A DNA stretch of 64,000 nt from Strigamia acuminata (GCA_949358305.1 OX442319.1:1674001-1738000); one strand, 5' to 3'. Numbered from the stretch's first letter, positions 12,683 to 25,258 are shown. Numbers and translations: made by a program. Notes: a model not told the origin generated them from the letters alone.

Positions 12683-15600
12683 ATGTCAATCACACCATCG
12701 GACTCTCTCCTTAATGTAGATATGGAAGGCTCTACAGCTGAAGTGCTACCAATACCTGAATTAAACGCTTGGAACGTTAAACCCGCTCCCCAAACATGTT
12801 CATTAGCAGATGTTATGAGTGAAGAATTAGCGCAGTCACTCGAGATCAAGGACAAATTGCAGAAGGAAAAAATATTCCAGGAGTATTTACATGAAATAAA
12901 AATTATTATAACACATTTTTTAAAAATTATTTCGTTATTTCAGTACGTTACAATCGACCGAAATCGTGGCCGAAGAATCGTTAGATGGCAACACGAACAG
13001 CGATTCGCTTCTAGCGCAAATGCTGCAGATGGAATACGATAAGGAATACGATGAAATGTTGAAACGAAAAGAGAATAAATTTAATGGCACCAACAAAGGT
13101 CCGCCTTGAGACGAAACGTTACATTTTATTTTATTAAAGTCCTAAATACATTTCTAGTGTCCATATCTTTTGCTAATTACCGAAAAATGCCGGAAGGATT
13201 TTACGAATCAGACAGCAGTGAAGACGAAGATGCGGAATTCAGAGAGTGGGATTCGTTCGAAGAAAGTGGTTAGTTGCAATTCAAACTCGAAAGAAAAAAA
13301 AATGTTTACATTTTTTTTTATAGAGAAGAATTCACCGGTCGTTGGTAAAACTGGATTCACTAAACAGGGAGCCACAATTACTACGAAACATGACGCAACC
13401 ATTTGTGGTCGTCGAAATGCGTGTAGAGTAATGGGTGTAGGTTTTTTTTTTTTTTAAGTGAATTATTATTTTTTAAATGTTTATATTACTGTATAACTTT
13501 TTGTGTTATTTGTAGTTTCCTCCGGGATTTCTTACGGGAGATGCTGGTGGGTTTGATATGAAGCTGTCCAACAGTGTTTACAATCACCTTAAAGTGCATT
13601 CGATGACGGAACAAAAGCGAACCAAACGACTTCATGACAAAGTGGAAAAGTCTACTGTGGTAAATAGGCTTGTGCAGTAAAATTTTTGTGCGAGTGTCTT
13701 ATTTAATGAAGTTTATTTATTTATTTATTTATTTATTTTCTTATTTATTGACCGGTATTTATTTATTTTTAAGGAACAAGTTCTTGATCCAAAAACGAGA
13801 CTTCTTGTCTATAAAATAATCAACAGTGGGGTTCTGGAAAATGTGAATGGAATTGTGAGCACTGGAAAAGAATCTGTTGTATTGCACGCTGAAGGTGGGA
13901 GGTAAATCAATAGTTGTTGGCAGTTTTATTTTTGTTTAAAGTATCGTGTTGTATTGTATGTAAAAAAATGCAGTTTTTAATTTAAAAATATTATTTTTCT
14001 AGAAACAAATGCAATTTATTATCGAAAACAATCATAATTGTAGGTTTTATTTAGAAAAGAAATGTTTTTGCTATCTTGCATTCGTTTTTTGCACTTTATT
14101 CCATATTTAGTCTTTTATTAGAAGAAAAAAGGATTTTAATTAATATTATTATTATCATTATTATCATTTAGGACTGATACTCAGCTGGTGCCTTTGGAAT
14201 GTGCCTTGAAAGTCTACAAAACTACTTTAAATGAATTTAAATCACGTGACAAGTACATTCGCGACGATTATCGATTCAAGGACCGTTTTAACAAGCAGAA
14301 CCCGCGGAAAATTATTCGATTGTGGGCGGAAAAAGAGATGCATAACCTTAACAGGTAAAAAATAAAAAATAAGTTTCTAAAGTAATGTTAGCAGAGAGTA
14401 AAAAGGTTAAATTTACTTTCAGGATGCATCAAGCTGGCATTTTATGTCCGGAAGTTATCACACTGAAAAAGCACGTTTTGGTCATGTCGTTTGTTGGTAC
14501 TGATGCCAAACCAGCTCCGAAGTTAAAGGAAGTGGAATTATCGTTGGAACAATTTCAAGACGCATACAAGCAAACTGTTGATGTAATCATTTATTTATTA
14601 CTTTCAGCATCAAGATCAAAAGTGTTTTGTTTAGTTAAGAATTTGATATTAATTGGTAAAAAATTACATTATTTTGGATTCTTTTAACGTAGCAGAAATT
14701 GATTTTCTTTAACTCTCTTGTCCGGAGTCCGGACATGTTGACATTTGTCCAGACGAGAGAGCGTACGCGCCATACAGAATGGACATTCTCTAGACCGGAC
14801 AAGTTTCTGGGACCCGTCCTCTGTCCGGGCTACGCAGCTTTGAGTGTAAATGCTAAGTTATGTTTAAATATACTTGGCCACAACCACAATTTGTTGGTTG
14901 AATAAAAAAAAAATTTTTTAAGCCCAATAGTACATTCACGGTTAGGCACGTTTTTGCATACTATTTTGAATGCACTTATTATATTTTGTGCCAAAAATGC
15001 CAAAAAAAAAATTTAATATGTTAAAAATGAAGTTTTTAGACAGTAAAAACATTAGGTGCGTTCAAAGTTTCTGTTTTTACTGTTTTTACCGTTTTCACTG
15101 TGTCTACAGAGTGGAGAAAGGAAAACAGCCACAAACCATCCACAAAACAAAACAAAAAAGTTGTTTTTGAAATGATTTATGCTCTAGTTTATGCTCGGCC
15201 CAAAAACGAACACATTCACAGTTAGGCAAGTTTTTGCATCCTGTTTTGGCCGTTTATATAAACTGCGTAAACGGGATAAACAAAAACTTTGAACTCGCAT
15301 ACATTTTTTCTTTATTTGACAAGATTCGTAAGCCTAACCTAAGTGATGTAAGCATTTTTTCAAATTTTCTTTTCCACAGATTATGCAGAAGTTATATAAT
15401 GAGTGTAAATTAATACACGCCGATTTAAGTGAATACAATTTACTTTGGCATAACAACAATGTTTGGGTTATTGACGTGAGCCAATCGGTCGAAGTGACCC
15501 ATCCGCAGGCATTTGAATTTTTGTACAGAGATTGTTGCAACATATCGACGGTAATTTAAACGGCTTGTGTGTCAAAATTGGATTTAATAAATTTATTTTA

Positions 15601-15889
15601 TTTTATTTTATTTTTTTAGTTTTTCTCTAAAGTCGTGACGAAAGTTTTGAGTGGGAAAGAATTGTTTACCGCTGTGTGTAATCTGACTTTTCCCGGCGAA
15701 GGAGCCGAACTTTTAAGCCAGATTCAAGATTTCGAGCGAAATGAAGAAATGCTCACCCATGGAGTGTCGAGCAAAAATTATTCGTTCGACTACATGTTTA
15801 GTTTAACTCAGAAAGAAGGTGAAAAAAAGCAGGCATCTGAAAATACAACTCAGGAAGTCTTAACTGAACCGGAAGAAGCAGCGAATTAA
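12683..15889 (+). CDS. RIOK3: Atypical serine/threonine kinase RIOK3
   Basis: Ten coding exons: 12683-12882, 12944-13098, 13158-13268, 13324-13436, 13516-13659, 13774-13901, 14172-14354, 14423-14582, 15380-15550 and 15620-15889, giving 544 residues. Recognition is by near-colinear RIOK3 text. The N-terminal region holds CSLADVMSEELAQ and AQMLQMEYDKEYD, and an acidic SDSSEDED patch follows. The RIO domain includes the STGKESVV phosphate-binding loop, the catalytic HADLSEYN loop and the metal-binding IDVSQSVE motif. The family is linked to late 40S ribosome maturation and innate immune signalling in vertebrates. The second intron (13099-13157) needs a weak donor, GTCCGC, but the protein is exactly colinear with the family across that junction. 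Intron 8 (14583-15379) is enlarged by repeats. The C-terminal tail after about residue 500 is not conserved. Confidence 0.95.
14920..15250. repeat. Direct repeat pair in RIOK3 intron 8
   Basis: A segment containing ATTCACGGTTAGGCACG followed by TTTTTGCATACT near 14933-14962 recurs as ATTCACAGTTAGGCAAG followed by TTTTTGCATCCT near 15213-15242. The intron is otherwise AT-rich, with a hairpin-like GTCCGGAGTCCGGAC palindrome near 14720. This is probably old repeat debris. Confidence 0.5.
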
Positions 15890-16387
15890 ATTTAAATTAT
15901 TTTTTTTAATGTAAATTTTATTATTTTCTTTCGAAATTGGAAATTTTTCAAAGCAAAGAATTCAAACTTTTAAAACTAATTATAAAAACATTTTAGGATG
16001 CAACTTTATTAATATATGTATATATATTTAGGAATAAAGTGTTTTGATCACGTGCGTGTGTAAGTGTAAATAAAAATTCGATAATTCGATCCGAGCGAGT
16101 CCATATATCAAACGAGCAGTGCCCTGATGTCAGTGACATCTTTCGTGCATGGTATAAAGTAAAGTTATGCCGAGATAAACGTAGCTTCCTCGTCACATTT
16201 TCTAGTAGACTTCTGAAGGGAAAATTATATTGCCACCATGTTGCTGAACGGGACAATGGTTCAAAAGTGAACTGGAAACAGATAAACCTATGTTTATCGA
16301 AACGACTTTGTAAGGCACTGGCTGGCGTAAGCTAATATCGGCGTTTTCTCAGTAAATTCCCCTTTTATTTGCATTGCGGTTCGAATA
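15890..16387 (+). other. RIOK3-RYBP intergenic region
   Basis: The gap contains the 3' flank of RIOK3 and the leader and promoter of RYBP. I see no coding exon. A very short ATG frame near 16238 (11 codons) could be an upstream ORF or chance. Confidence 0.5.
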
Positions 16388-17553
16388 ATGGAATATAAGA
16401 AGAATCCTAATAGGTACGACCCACTTTAAAGCGTTGACTTAATGTTAAAAACACCAAAAGTCGACATTTCACAAATATAAGACTATTTTCCTGAGTTCGG
16501 AAAACTGGGTGTGAATGTGACATGTAAACCACAATTTATAATCTAGCAAAAATTCCTTAACCATTTATCATAAACGAGTCACGAATTGCGTTTACGATGT
16601 CTCAATACGGAGTTTCGCAGGTGCCAGTTGCAACTAGTTAGTGGCTGCGAAACTCCAATAAATTAAATGGCTGAATCCCTGAATTTAATTATTTCTTTAT
16701 TTCTTTTTGCAGGAGATCAAAACGAAATTCAAAATTAGCAGAAGATAACTTTTGGGACTGTAGTGTGTGCACGTATCGTAACTCACCCGAAGCGTTCAAG
16801 TGCTTAATGTGTGATGTACGAAAAGGAACCTCAACTAGGTGACATGTCGTTTTGAAAAAAGGGGGACCAGGAGTATAAGATATCCTATATCTGCAATTCT
16901 TAACATTGCTTAAGCTTGCGAGCAGTTCGGTTTTTGCTCGGTTTTTGGTTCGGTAAAATTTTCAGCCAAAACCGATCAAAAATTAGTTTCAGTCAATATG
17001 AAAAGTGAAAACAAAACCGAACCAATCGCAGTCCTTAGTTATTTGCGTCTGGTTACCCTTTTTGGGCCGTCGAAGCCCTCAGAAACTGAGATTTAATTTA
17101 ATTTAATTTAAATTTATCTAAATGGACTAGAAAGCCGCGGATTAATCCCCAATTAGTCGCCCAACAAGCCGCACAACATTTCACGCAGACACAACCGAAA
17201 CTCAAGAAGGAGTCTGGAAAAAGCGAGAAGAAGGGTAGTAGTTTAGAAACGAAATCCGTGAGAAAAACAAGGTATAGTCAAGAATCACATTTTGTAACTT
17301 CATTTAAATTTTTTTTCATTTCATTTGTAGGCCGAAATTAAAAAATGTCGACCGCACTAGTGCGCAACATAAGGCAGTAACCGTAAACAACGTGACCGTC
17401 ATCATAACGGAGTTCCAGCCGAAACGAAGACCATCCACAGAAAATACAAACAGCAACGGGAGCTGTAGCACCGACAACGGCAATCATTCGGATTCCATAA
17501 GTGCGAGCGAAAGCCGTAACGGCGATTCTCATTCGGGGAGCCGCAGTTCATGA
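16388..17553 (+). CDS. RYBP: RYBP/YAF2-type Polycomb cofactor
   Basis: Four coding exons: 16388-16413, 16713-16838, 17131-17271 and 17331-17553. All introns are phase 2 and the product is 171 residues. Exon 2 encodes the single RanBP2-type (NZF) zinc finger, [11 protein letters not shown]...FKCLMCD with four zinc-binding cysteines, followed by [12 protein letters not shown]. The last exon begins [13 protein letters not shown] and continues [14 protein letters not shown], the conserved C-terminal segment that in RYBP binds the RING1 subunit of PRC1. A Ser/Asn/Gly-rich tail follows. The NZF binds ubiquitinated H2A in the family. The 5' exon is tiny, but [16 protein letters not shown] fits the basic N-terminus of RYBP homologues. 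It is the single RYBP/YAF2 gene seen here, and which vertebrate paralogue it resembles more is not decidable. Confidence 0.93.
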
Positions 17554-18481
17554 ACATTTAAGTGACACCGGGCATCCGATTGGCCGTAAATTCATATTTA
17601 TTCGCGAGATATCGATCCAGTAAATATTTCTTGCGAATGTAAAACAAGTTTGAATTAATTTTTGTTTTATTGATTTATTTAAGCGAAAGAAAAAAATTTG
17701 CTTCGTTTTTATTTTCTGTTTGATTGTAATTGTAAATTGATATTTCTGCATAAATGTTTGCTTTATTTTGATTTTAATTTTTTAATTGTGAACAATGATT
17801 TATTTATTGCTTGTAAGTAAGCGTGTGTAAAATACATTCAGTGTCTATTTAATGTGGTTTTATTGTACAGTGTGGTGAAATTAATTATTGTTGCATTTTG
17901 TTCTCATTTATCAGTGCAAGTTTCGATTGATTCTTTTTTTTATGGTATTTATTTTATTTTGTTTAATTTTTTTAAAATTAAATACGTAAAATGCAATTTT
18001 TAAAATGTAACATCTTTAAGCGGTACAAAATAATCATTATACATGTGTATATATATATATGGAAAACAATTTTAGAGTGCTCACTTATTGCATTTTTCAT
18101 ACCATAAGAACATAAGTACTAAAACTATGTATGTTTGAGGCGTATTAGTTTTTAGGAGAAATTTTTAATGAACATGTAAAATTATTTTCTCTTATTATGA
18201 AAGATTACTCAGTGAATTAAAAATAATGTTAACGAAATACAGTAAATGAATTTTTAGACACTTTATTTTCAATTTAATGATCATTTTTTGACAAAAAAAA
18301 AACTAAAAAAAAGAGCATTATTTTTAAAAAATATAAACCGTGTTTTTTAATAATAAATTGCAAGTTTTATTTTAACTCATGAAAGGCCATTTTGTTAAAT
18401 ATTTTAGTCTAAAAATATCTATTTTGAGCCTTATGCCAAGCACCAAGCAGGCAAGCATACGTGATGGTCCGGACTTGGTTT
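17554..18481. other. Convergent 3' flanks of RYBP and the zinc-finger gene
   Basis: AT-rich non-coding sequence between two convergent genes. It must contain both 3' UTRs and polyadenylation sites. No repeat or coding unit is evident. Confidence 0.5.
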
Positions 18482-19274
18482 TTAGTGACCATAATGATCA
18501 TTACAGAAATAAATAACAACTTTTTTCGTTAATTTATCAATAATGACTTTGATTGTGGCAGTGCACAGAAATCCAACTTTATTGGATCTCCTTTTTCTGT
18601 GACCCTTACTTTGAGATTCGAACTCGCCACTTTTATGGCAGTAAAAATAAATAACATTTTTGACGAAACCTTTCTTCAAGCCCGAATGCTGCACAAAAGA
18701 AACATCATAAGACGATTCGAATTTCTTTTTCCATTCGGCAAATTCATCCAAACTCGAAAACTCTTCGACATATTCCGAAAAATGAAAATCGTGCCTCGTG
18801 ATTAAATGCGACTTCAAATCTTTCACGCTCGCAAAAATCTCGCAGCATCCATCTTCGTTGCATGAAATATTTTTCGAACATGCTAAAATAGAAAATAATT
18901 TATAATTAAATATATTAAACAAAATTAATCAAATTCAATTACACCTTCTTTCTCTCGCCTTATTTTATGAATTCGTATCATATGCCTCGAAATAGTTTGT
19001 CTGTTATTAAATTTTTTATCGCACACTTTGCAAGTATAAACATGTTTTTTATTCCCATCTGTTGATTCTTCTTTCTCTACTGCAGACAACTAGAAATATA
19101 AAATAAAATAAAATACAAATAAAAAAAAAATTTCAAATTTCAAATTTTTTTCAAAACCATAATTCGTAATTTACAGCTTACATTAGACGACGTTCGTGTT
19201 TGACTATCATCAATCACGATCAATTGCTGATATTCTTCGACCGGAGACAGGACGACAACCAAAGGAACAGACAT
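18482..19274 (-). CDS. C2H2 zinc-finger protein with transposase-like DNA-binding module
   Basis: Three coding exons on the minus strand: 19274-19182, 19089-18945 and 18882-18482, 212 residues. Exon 2 holds a C2H2 finger, YTCKVCDKKF...RHMIRIH. Exon 3 starts with a second finger-like unit (CNEDGCCEIFASVKDL...HLITRH). About 90 residues follow, with SFVQHSG, VIYFYCHKSG, RKRRSNKVGFLC and YFCNDHYGH. That Cys/His pattern resembles the FLYWCH/FAR1/WRKY-GCM1-like N-terminal DNA-binding modules that accompany MULE transposases. No transposase catalytic part follows before the stop. It may be a host gene built from a transposase module or a stand-alone fragment. The start lies 360 bp from the divergent malectin start, so the two may share a promoter. 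Confidence 0.75.
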
Positions 19275-19633
19275 TTATTTTTCTATTTTTCTTAAATTGC
19301 AGACTCCGCCATTTTAAAACATCACGAATGATGGCATTTATCGCACCAGAAGAGAAAGACCGAAAAAAATTATCAATTCATTTTTTAAAATTAAATTAAA
19401 TTTTTTACGCATAAACTAACGCATTTTTAAAATATTCCAGCAAAGAATATGTATTTATTTAAAAAAAAAAATGAATAAAAAACTGAGCTCCACATGGCAC
19501 CTAGCGGACAAACGATCAAAACGTTGCCACATTGACGAGACTTTGTTGAGAGTAATAAAGAGGGGAGTTTCCGGTTTGGAAAAACGGTCTGCTCCGCTAT
19601 TTCTGCTTCCTGCTCGTGTATTGGAAGCGTACC

Positions 19634-21658
19634 ATGTGGGAACCATTAAAATGCCGGTGCTTTTCAATCTGTGTATTTATCCTGGGCCTTGTGGACTATT
19701 CGTACGAACTTGGCGAAGTGATTTACGCGGTCAACTGCGGCGGTGAAGCGCACACGGATTCGCACGGCATTCACTACCAGCGCGACCCATTGCACGGCAA
19801 AGTCGGCACCGCATCCGATTTCGGCAAACAATTACTCATAAGTCGTGTCCCACCTGCTGATCAAATTCTGTATCAAACCGAACGGTATCACTACAACACT
19901 TTCGGATACGACATCCCGTTTAAAGCAGACGGTGATTATGTACTCGTGCTAAAGTTTTCCGAAGTTTACTTCACCTCCCCGAAAATGAAGGTTTATTCAA
20001 ATATCGAATAATTTTTATTCATGTATTTATTTAATTCTTAACTTATTTGTTTTTGTAGATTTTTAGTATATCGTTGAATAATGAGCACACGGTGGTGTCG
20101 GATTTGGATATTTTTGAAAAAGTTGGTCGCAGTATTGCGCACGACGAATACGTCGCTTTTTCAATTCAGAATGGAAAACTTAAAGTTAACGGTGAAGAAT
20201 CGAATTTTGTAGGTCGATTACGGCTGGATTTTATAAAGGTATCAAATGAATCGGCATTTGTTAGTACTCGTATTTCCAGTTACAAAGTTGTGATGATTGT
20301 GCTCTTTTTCCTCTATAAATTATTTTGTAGGGATATGAAGACAATCCAAAAATCAACGCAATATATGTAATGAAGGGGACACTGGATGGTAATGGAGAAA
20401 TCGAAGTTGGATTGAAAATTTGGTTGCCATAAATCTTCTGATAAAATGCTGATGTGGCGTAACAAAAAATCAATTCCTTGAAATCCTTAAATGCTATTGA
20501 TTTTCGCCGTGTGAGCTCTATGTCTTTTTCCGGGAGGCGGTGAAAGCTTAGAGGATAAAAAGAGAACATGATTTCGTGATATTGGTCGTTTACTGGCAGA
20601 GGCCTGTGCATTTCTTAGGATTATGCGGTGAAATTTTTGTGCGAGTGCAGTACGGTATGCATCAAGTACTGTAATACCGCAATACCACACCAATACCGAA
20701 TATCGCATCAATACTGCATCATCCCAAATATACCTACCCATTTAAAGTGGGTGTAAACATCAATAATTAGTAATAAAAATACATCAAAAATTTATCAAAA
20801 TGGCTCATTTTTATAAATTTTTAATGGGCTTTTATTCCTTTTTAGTTTTTTACTTTCAAAAGGATATGGTAATTGCGGTAATTGCCGTATGCCGTTTTGC
20901 GGTATACCGCTACCGCGCACATGCCTTGACTTTGCTGATTTTAATACAAAATTTCTAACAACTTGAGAAAATTGAAGTTTAATTTTAACAAATTCAGAAA
21001 ATCTTAATTATTTTTTAAAAATTGGAGGTATTTTTTTCATAAATTGCAGGCATTTATTTCATAAATTGCAGGTATTTATTTCATAAATTGCAGGTATTTA
21101 TTTCATTAATTGGAGGTATTTATTTCATTAATTGGAGGTATTTTTTTATAAATTGGAGGTATTTTTTTTATAAATTGGAGGTATTTTTTTCATTGATTGG
21201 AGGTACCTTTTTCATAAATTGGAGAACATTTGAAGAAAACTTAATTTAATAAATTTTGGTGAAATTTGACAAGATGTTTGTTGAACAAGAACACCAGTTT
21301 TAAAATATGAAATAAAAATGCTTAAAATTTAGATTGGCAAATGGTAGCATTATAGGGGTATTGTAACATTATCAGAAGTTTTATGGTAAAAAATGAATTT
21401 CAATGCAATTAAATTATTTGAATTTATTTTCTAAGATGTAAATATTTTTTAGATGTTCCTAAATTACCATCACTTGAATCCGAAGAGGATTTTTACAAAG
21501 AAGAACGGACAGAAGAAAAAAAACCCACAAAAATCCGACGTCCATCGGGTCCGAAAACACCCGATCCATATTCCGTGGACGACAATAGTTTAATGCTACC
21601 GGTTTTCGTTGCAATTGGCGCTTTCATTCCAGTGTTATTTTGTTTATGCAAGTTGTAA
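19634..21658 (+). CDS. MLEC: Malectin
   Basis: Four coding exons: 19634-19990, 20059-20238, 20331-20388 and 21453-21658, 266 residues. An N-terminal signal peptide ([12 protein letters not shown]) precedes the malectin fold, which begins at [12 protein letters not shown]. The lectin text includes [25 protein letters not shown], the [10 protein letters not shown] strand, [10 protein letters not shown] and [16 protein letters not shown]. The last exon adds a charged stalk and one C-terminal membrane helix ending in FCLCKL, which matches the type I ER membrane topology of malectin. Malectin binds di-glucosylated high-mannose N-glycans in the ER and works with ribophorin I in quality control. Intron 3 is long (1064 bp) and holds a tandem repeat. 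Reading through its donor would add a short alternative tail ending near 20432. Confidence 0.95.
21018..21223. repeat. Tandem repeat of about 22 nt in malectin intron 3
   Basis: About ten imperfect copies of ATTGGAGGTATTTTTTTCAT, with G/C variation at the fifth base and A/T indels. It lies wholly inside the intron between malectin coding exons 3 and 4. Confidence 0.85.
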
Positions 21659-22741
21659 ATGAAAAAGATTGTTTGGTTTTTTTTTTATTTTATTTTCCAA
21701 CAAATGAGAACAATTTTAAAAATTGTTTTTGTCACTTTAATTATTTTTTATTAAATTTTATTAATTTTGAAAATGTGAAACTTCAGTATTAATTTATAAT
21801 TAAAGCAAGTGCTCAGGTTAACAGGCAATCTGTACTGAAGTAAAGGTCATATTGTTGTGCATTTTATATTAAAATTTCCTATTTCACCATCACCTTGTAT
21901 TTCAGTGTCCCGAATTGGTTCGTGTCTGATTTTTGAACATTTCGCACAAACCCGTACAATATGATTGTGATTTTTTAAAAAATTATTTCATTTTTGTATA
22001 AAATGAAAAAAAAGAAAGAAAGAAAAAAAAACAAACTTATTTCTGTAGCTTGTTTCTATTTAAATGGATCAAACTTCACAAGTTTACATGAATAATAATA
22101 ATAATAATTTTTTCTACCATCTTTAGATCGCCTCTACTGCAATTTCATTGGATTTTTACTTGTCTTACTATGAAAGAATAAATTTAAAAAATGATAGAAA
22201 GTTGAGTAAAATAATAAAAGAAAACAAGAATGAATAATTACTTTTTCCTTACTTGCCTGAGGTTGGTTTGAAGCTTGAGTGGGTCTGGTATAAGTGACAC
22301 TATCCGTACGTGGAGGTAGCCAGCCAGATGTGCTCGTAGAGTACGTCTTTGACGGTTTGTTGATTCGGGTCCTGCAAGTTGTGACAAAAACTGGTGCCCG
22401 CTAGATCACAATTAATTTGAGTCCGTGTTAATCGCTCAATTTTCATTAGTCACTAGGCAGTAGGCAATGAAAAAAGTGGTGATGGAACTGTGGGAGCAAA
22501 CTTAATTCAACTAAATTGTTGGCTATCACCGTGGGTCCCCTGAAGCCTGAATCCGACCCTGAATAAAACGACAAAACGATTACAGTATTTAATTTTTATT
22601 ACCTACATATACATAGGTAGCCTTATTTTTAAGAGAAAAATAAAAGTGTAAAATATCCATTAATTTCTTAAGAGTATACATATACTACTTCTTGTGCTTG
22701 TTCTTTCGTATTCTTACAAAGCATAAAATGGCTCGTTTGAT
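21659..22741. other. Malectin to mu-crystallin intergenic region
   Basis: The two genes converge here. The sequence is AT-rich with microsatellite-like AATAAT and GAAAGAAA tracts, and I see no exon or repeat unit. Confidence 0.5.
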
Positions 22742-25258
22742 TTATAAATTAACAAAACATTTCTTTGTTTTTAAGAAGTTATTGTAGACTAGTTTGGCGC
22801 TCACAGCATCTTCAACGGCCATCCCAAGAGTTTTTATTACGATTGTCTTTCCTCGATCAACTTTCTTCTTGCCACTTATTAACTCACCAATCTCGCCAGC
22901 AATTTGGACCTTCAAAAGTAAATAATTACAACTTAAAACATGGAAATCAGTTTCTAAGTAATTACATCATTCAGAATGATATCACCGGATTCTTTCAATG
23001 CTGCTTCAATGCTGTCTACATAAACTGCAGAATTTTTCATTAAAACAGGGTCTACTTCTTGATTCATTGGACGATTAGCACCAATAACTTATGGAAATTT
23101 TTTTAAAAGAATAACTGTTCAACAGTTTTATTTTCAATAACCTTACAATCTTACCAGCCACAACTGCACCTGCAGTTACCCAGTCTGCCATTAAAATTGG
23201 TTTGTGAGATGAAGTTGTAGTGACAATTAAATCTGCGTTTTTCGTTGCTTCTTCAGCAGAGGTACAAACTTTTGCCTCATAACCCTTTGCTCTAATTTCA
23301 TCCACTAATTTCTCACCATTCTTTATTGTTCTATTCCAAATTCTAATCTATAATCAAAAAAGTCAAATAAATTAAGACGATTACGGTATTGTAAGTTGTG
23401 TTCAATGGCATCATTGACTACTAACATCCTTAAAGTTGTACAGGTGAGTGAGAACTTCAAAATGGCTTTTGGCCTGAACACCAGCACCTAGGATTGCTAA
23501 TGTGTGCGGTTCATTAGCAATTACCGCCTTAATTGCGACAGCCGTAGCAGCAGCAGTCCGTTTTGCTGTGATTGGCTCTGCAGCCATGATCTTTAAACAT
23601 TAAACGTAATCTCATTAATTACTGCATTTAGAACTCATTATTTAGAACTCATTCCTTTGAATGAGTTCTAAATGATGAACCAGTGAAAACTCATGCTGAT
23701 GATGATTTTCATACAGCCACAAATAGTGCCAGAAGCATTCAGGATCAAATGCTTGTGTACGAATACAAACACAAGCATGGAGTTGACAATTCTTACAATT
23801 TGTAGATCAATAAATTTATTTAGACCAACAAGTATAGGACAGTGGTGGATCACCGGCACAGAATCAAGAAGCGCGCATTTAAGGCCTTGCCAGGGCCTCA
23901 ATCACGATGTTTGAAAAGATAAATTGACCAGAAATCAAATCAACTAGATTTCTGCCTACCAGGAATCCGGACCACTGGAAGATAAGTCGACTGGATTTAT
24001 TCTTTCTTTGGTTTTTGTGTTGGGCTAAAAAGGTTAAATGATTTGAATGTCTCTAACTTCCTGATGTTTGTGAGTATTCGGAAAAACGCCACATGGTTAT
24101 GGAAGGGCCATGAGGCGCTGGACGCAATACACACGATGAAAACCTCCGAAATACACGAGAGACACAAGTTTTAGTTATGATACGGTATAGCTTTATTATT
24201 GTTGTCTAGGGGTATGATGGTGTCTCAACGCCTATTTCCCAGTGCGATGGCTGCATCAGCCATCCCTAATCAGTCCGCGCGTAACAGCGGCCATTGGGCC
24301 GCATGACACGCGTGATCGGTTTTGCTTGTTTCGGTCACGCCGTCGTAACATCCATGGAGAACACATGACGGACACGACTTACATGGACGCTCAGGTCCCG
24401 GTGGGTGACAGGGTTGCCACGCAGATCAGCTGGGTTGTCACAGCAGTCAGTTTAGAGAAACAGTCGGAATGCGACCGTTCACCCTGCTGGTTGCTGAACA
24501 ACTCTCTGGGCCACTAAGAGGCCCACCACTTCCGAAAGGGTCACTTCCGGGGCCCGATTGGTGAATCTAGGGCCCGCAGCTCCACTTGGTTGCAAAGGCG
24601 TGCGAGAGGCGCACGAGCTGCGCCAAGCATATTGTATTGCAGGCAAGTGATCAGCGCGCAGGGGCAGCTGGTCACACGTTGACATCCTGTGACAACCCAT
24701 GACATCTTGAAATATGTTTACTTGAATTCCTACCAATCACGTTTGCTCGACCTAATACAATATTGTCCTAATTCCTGCCCCGGGTTTGGAATTCAGGCAA
24801 ATAACAGTCCGAGCAATTTCTTTCGCACCAGGTCATGCCCATTGTATTAATATCCAATGCTTACGGCTTTTTGTATTCCTGTTTCCGCATCAAATAAAAT
24901 AACCAATCCATGGTGAACGGGGCAACCTTTGTCTGCATTATCTTCAAAAACGGTCAATATTTTAGTTGCTAAGACATCTTCGTATTTGGTGTAGCAGGGC
25001 ATAAGCATCATAATGCTAAAAAAAATTATAAAAATTTCACTTTTAACAAGTTTTGTTCAACAAGCATGTCTGGCTACTCTACCCGTTATGTTTTTTAATT
25101 GGAACAGTTATTCTGACAGGCTGGACCACTCCACCATTAACACCAAGAGAAAAATTTGTCATTGCAACTTCTAAAGCTGGTATTAACTCCTTCCATTCTA
25201 GTAACTTGTCAACAGTCTCTGAATCTAAAATATCAACGGCAACGTAATGTTGAGCCAT
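22742..25258 (-). CDS. CRYM: Ketimine reductase mu-crystallin
   Basis: Six coding exons on the minus strand: 25258-25083, 25015-24865, 23590-23426, 23347-23155, 23087-22966 and 22909-22742, 324 residues. The phases 2, 0, 0, 1, 0 all join. The protein belongs to the ornithine cyclodeaminase/mu-crystallin family. It has MLMPCYTKYEDVL with KILTVFEDN near the N-terminus, then PITAKRTAAATAVA, the Rossmann dinucleotide-binding ILGAGVQAKSH, and IRIWNRT. The C-terminus is KTLGMAVEDAVSAKLVYNN. In vertebrates the enzyme reduces cyclic ketimines with NADPH and binds thyroid hormone. Here the reductase role is inferred from the family. Intron 2 (24864-23591, about 1.27 kb) is swollen by a dispersed repeat. 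Acceptors are weak in places; exon 3 follows AAAG and exon 5 follows ATAAG. Confidence 0.93.
24067..24680. repeat. Dispersed repeat R2, copy A, in CRYM intron 2
   Basis: It shares ordered blocks with 32590-33080 in the same orientation: CGCCACRTGG, GAGACACAAGTTT, GCTTTATTAT, GGGTATGATG, GCTCAGGTCCCGGTGGG, GGCCCACCACTTCCG and GCAGCTGGTCACA. Identity within blocks is high, but indels separate them. No coding frame is seen. It could be a solo LTR (an AGCTTTATTA element suggests a polyadenylation signal in reverse) or a SINE/MITE type. Confidence 0.65.
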
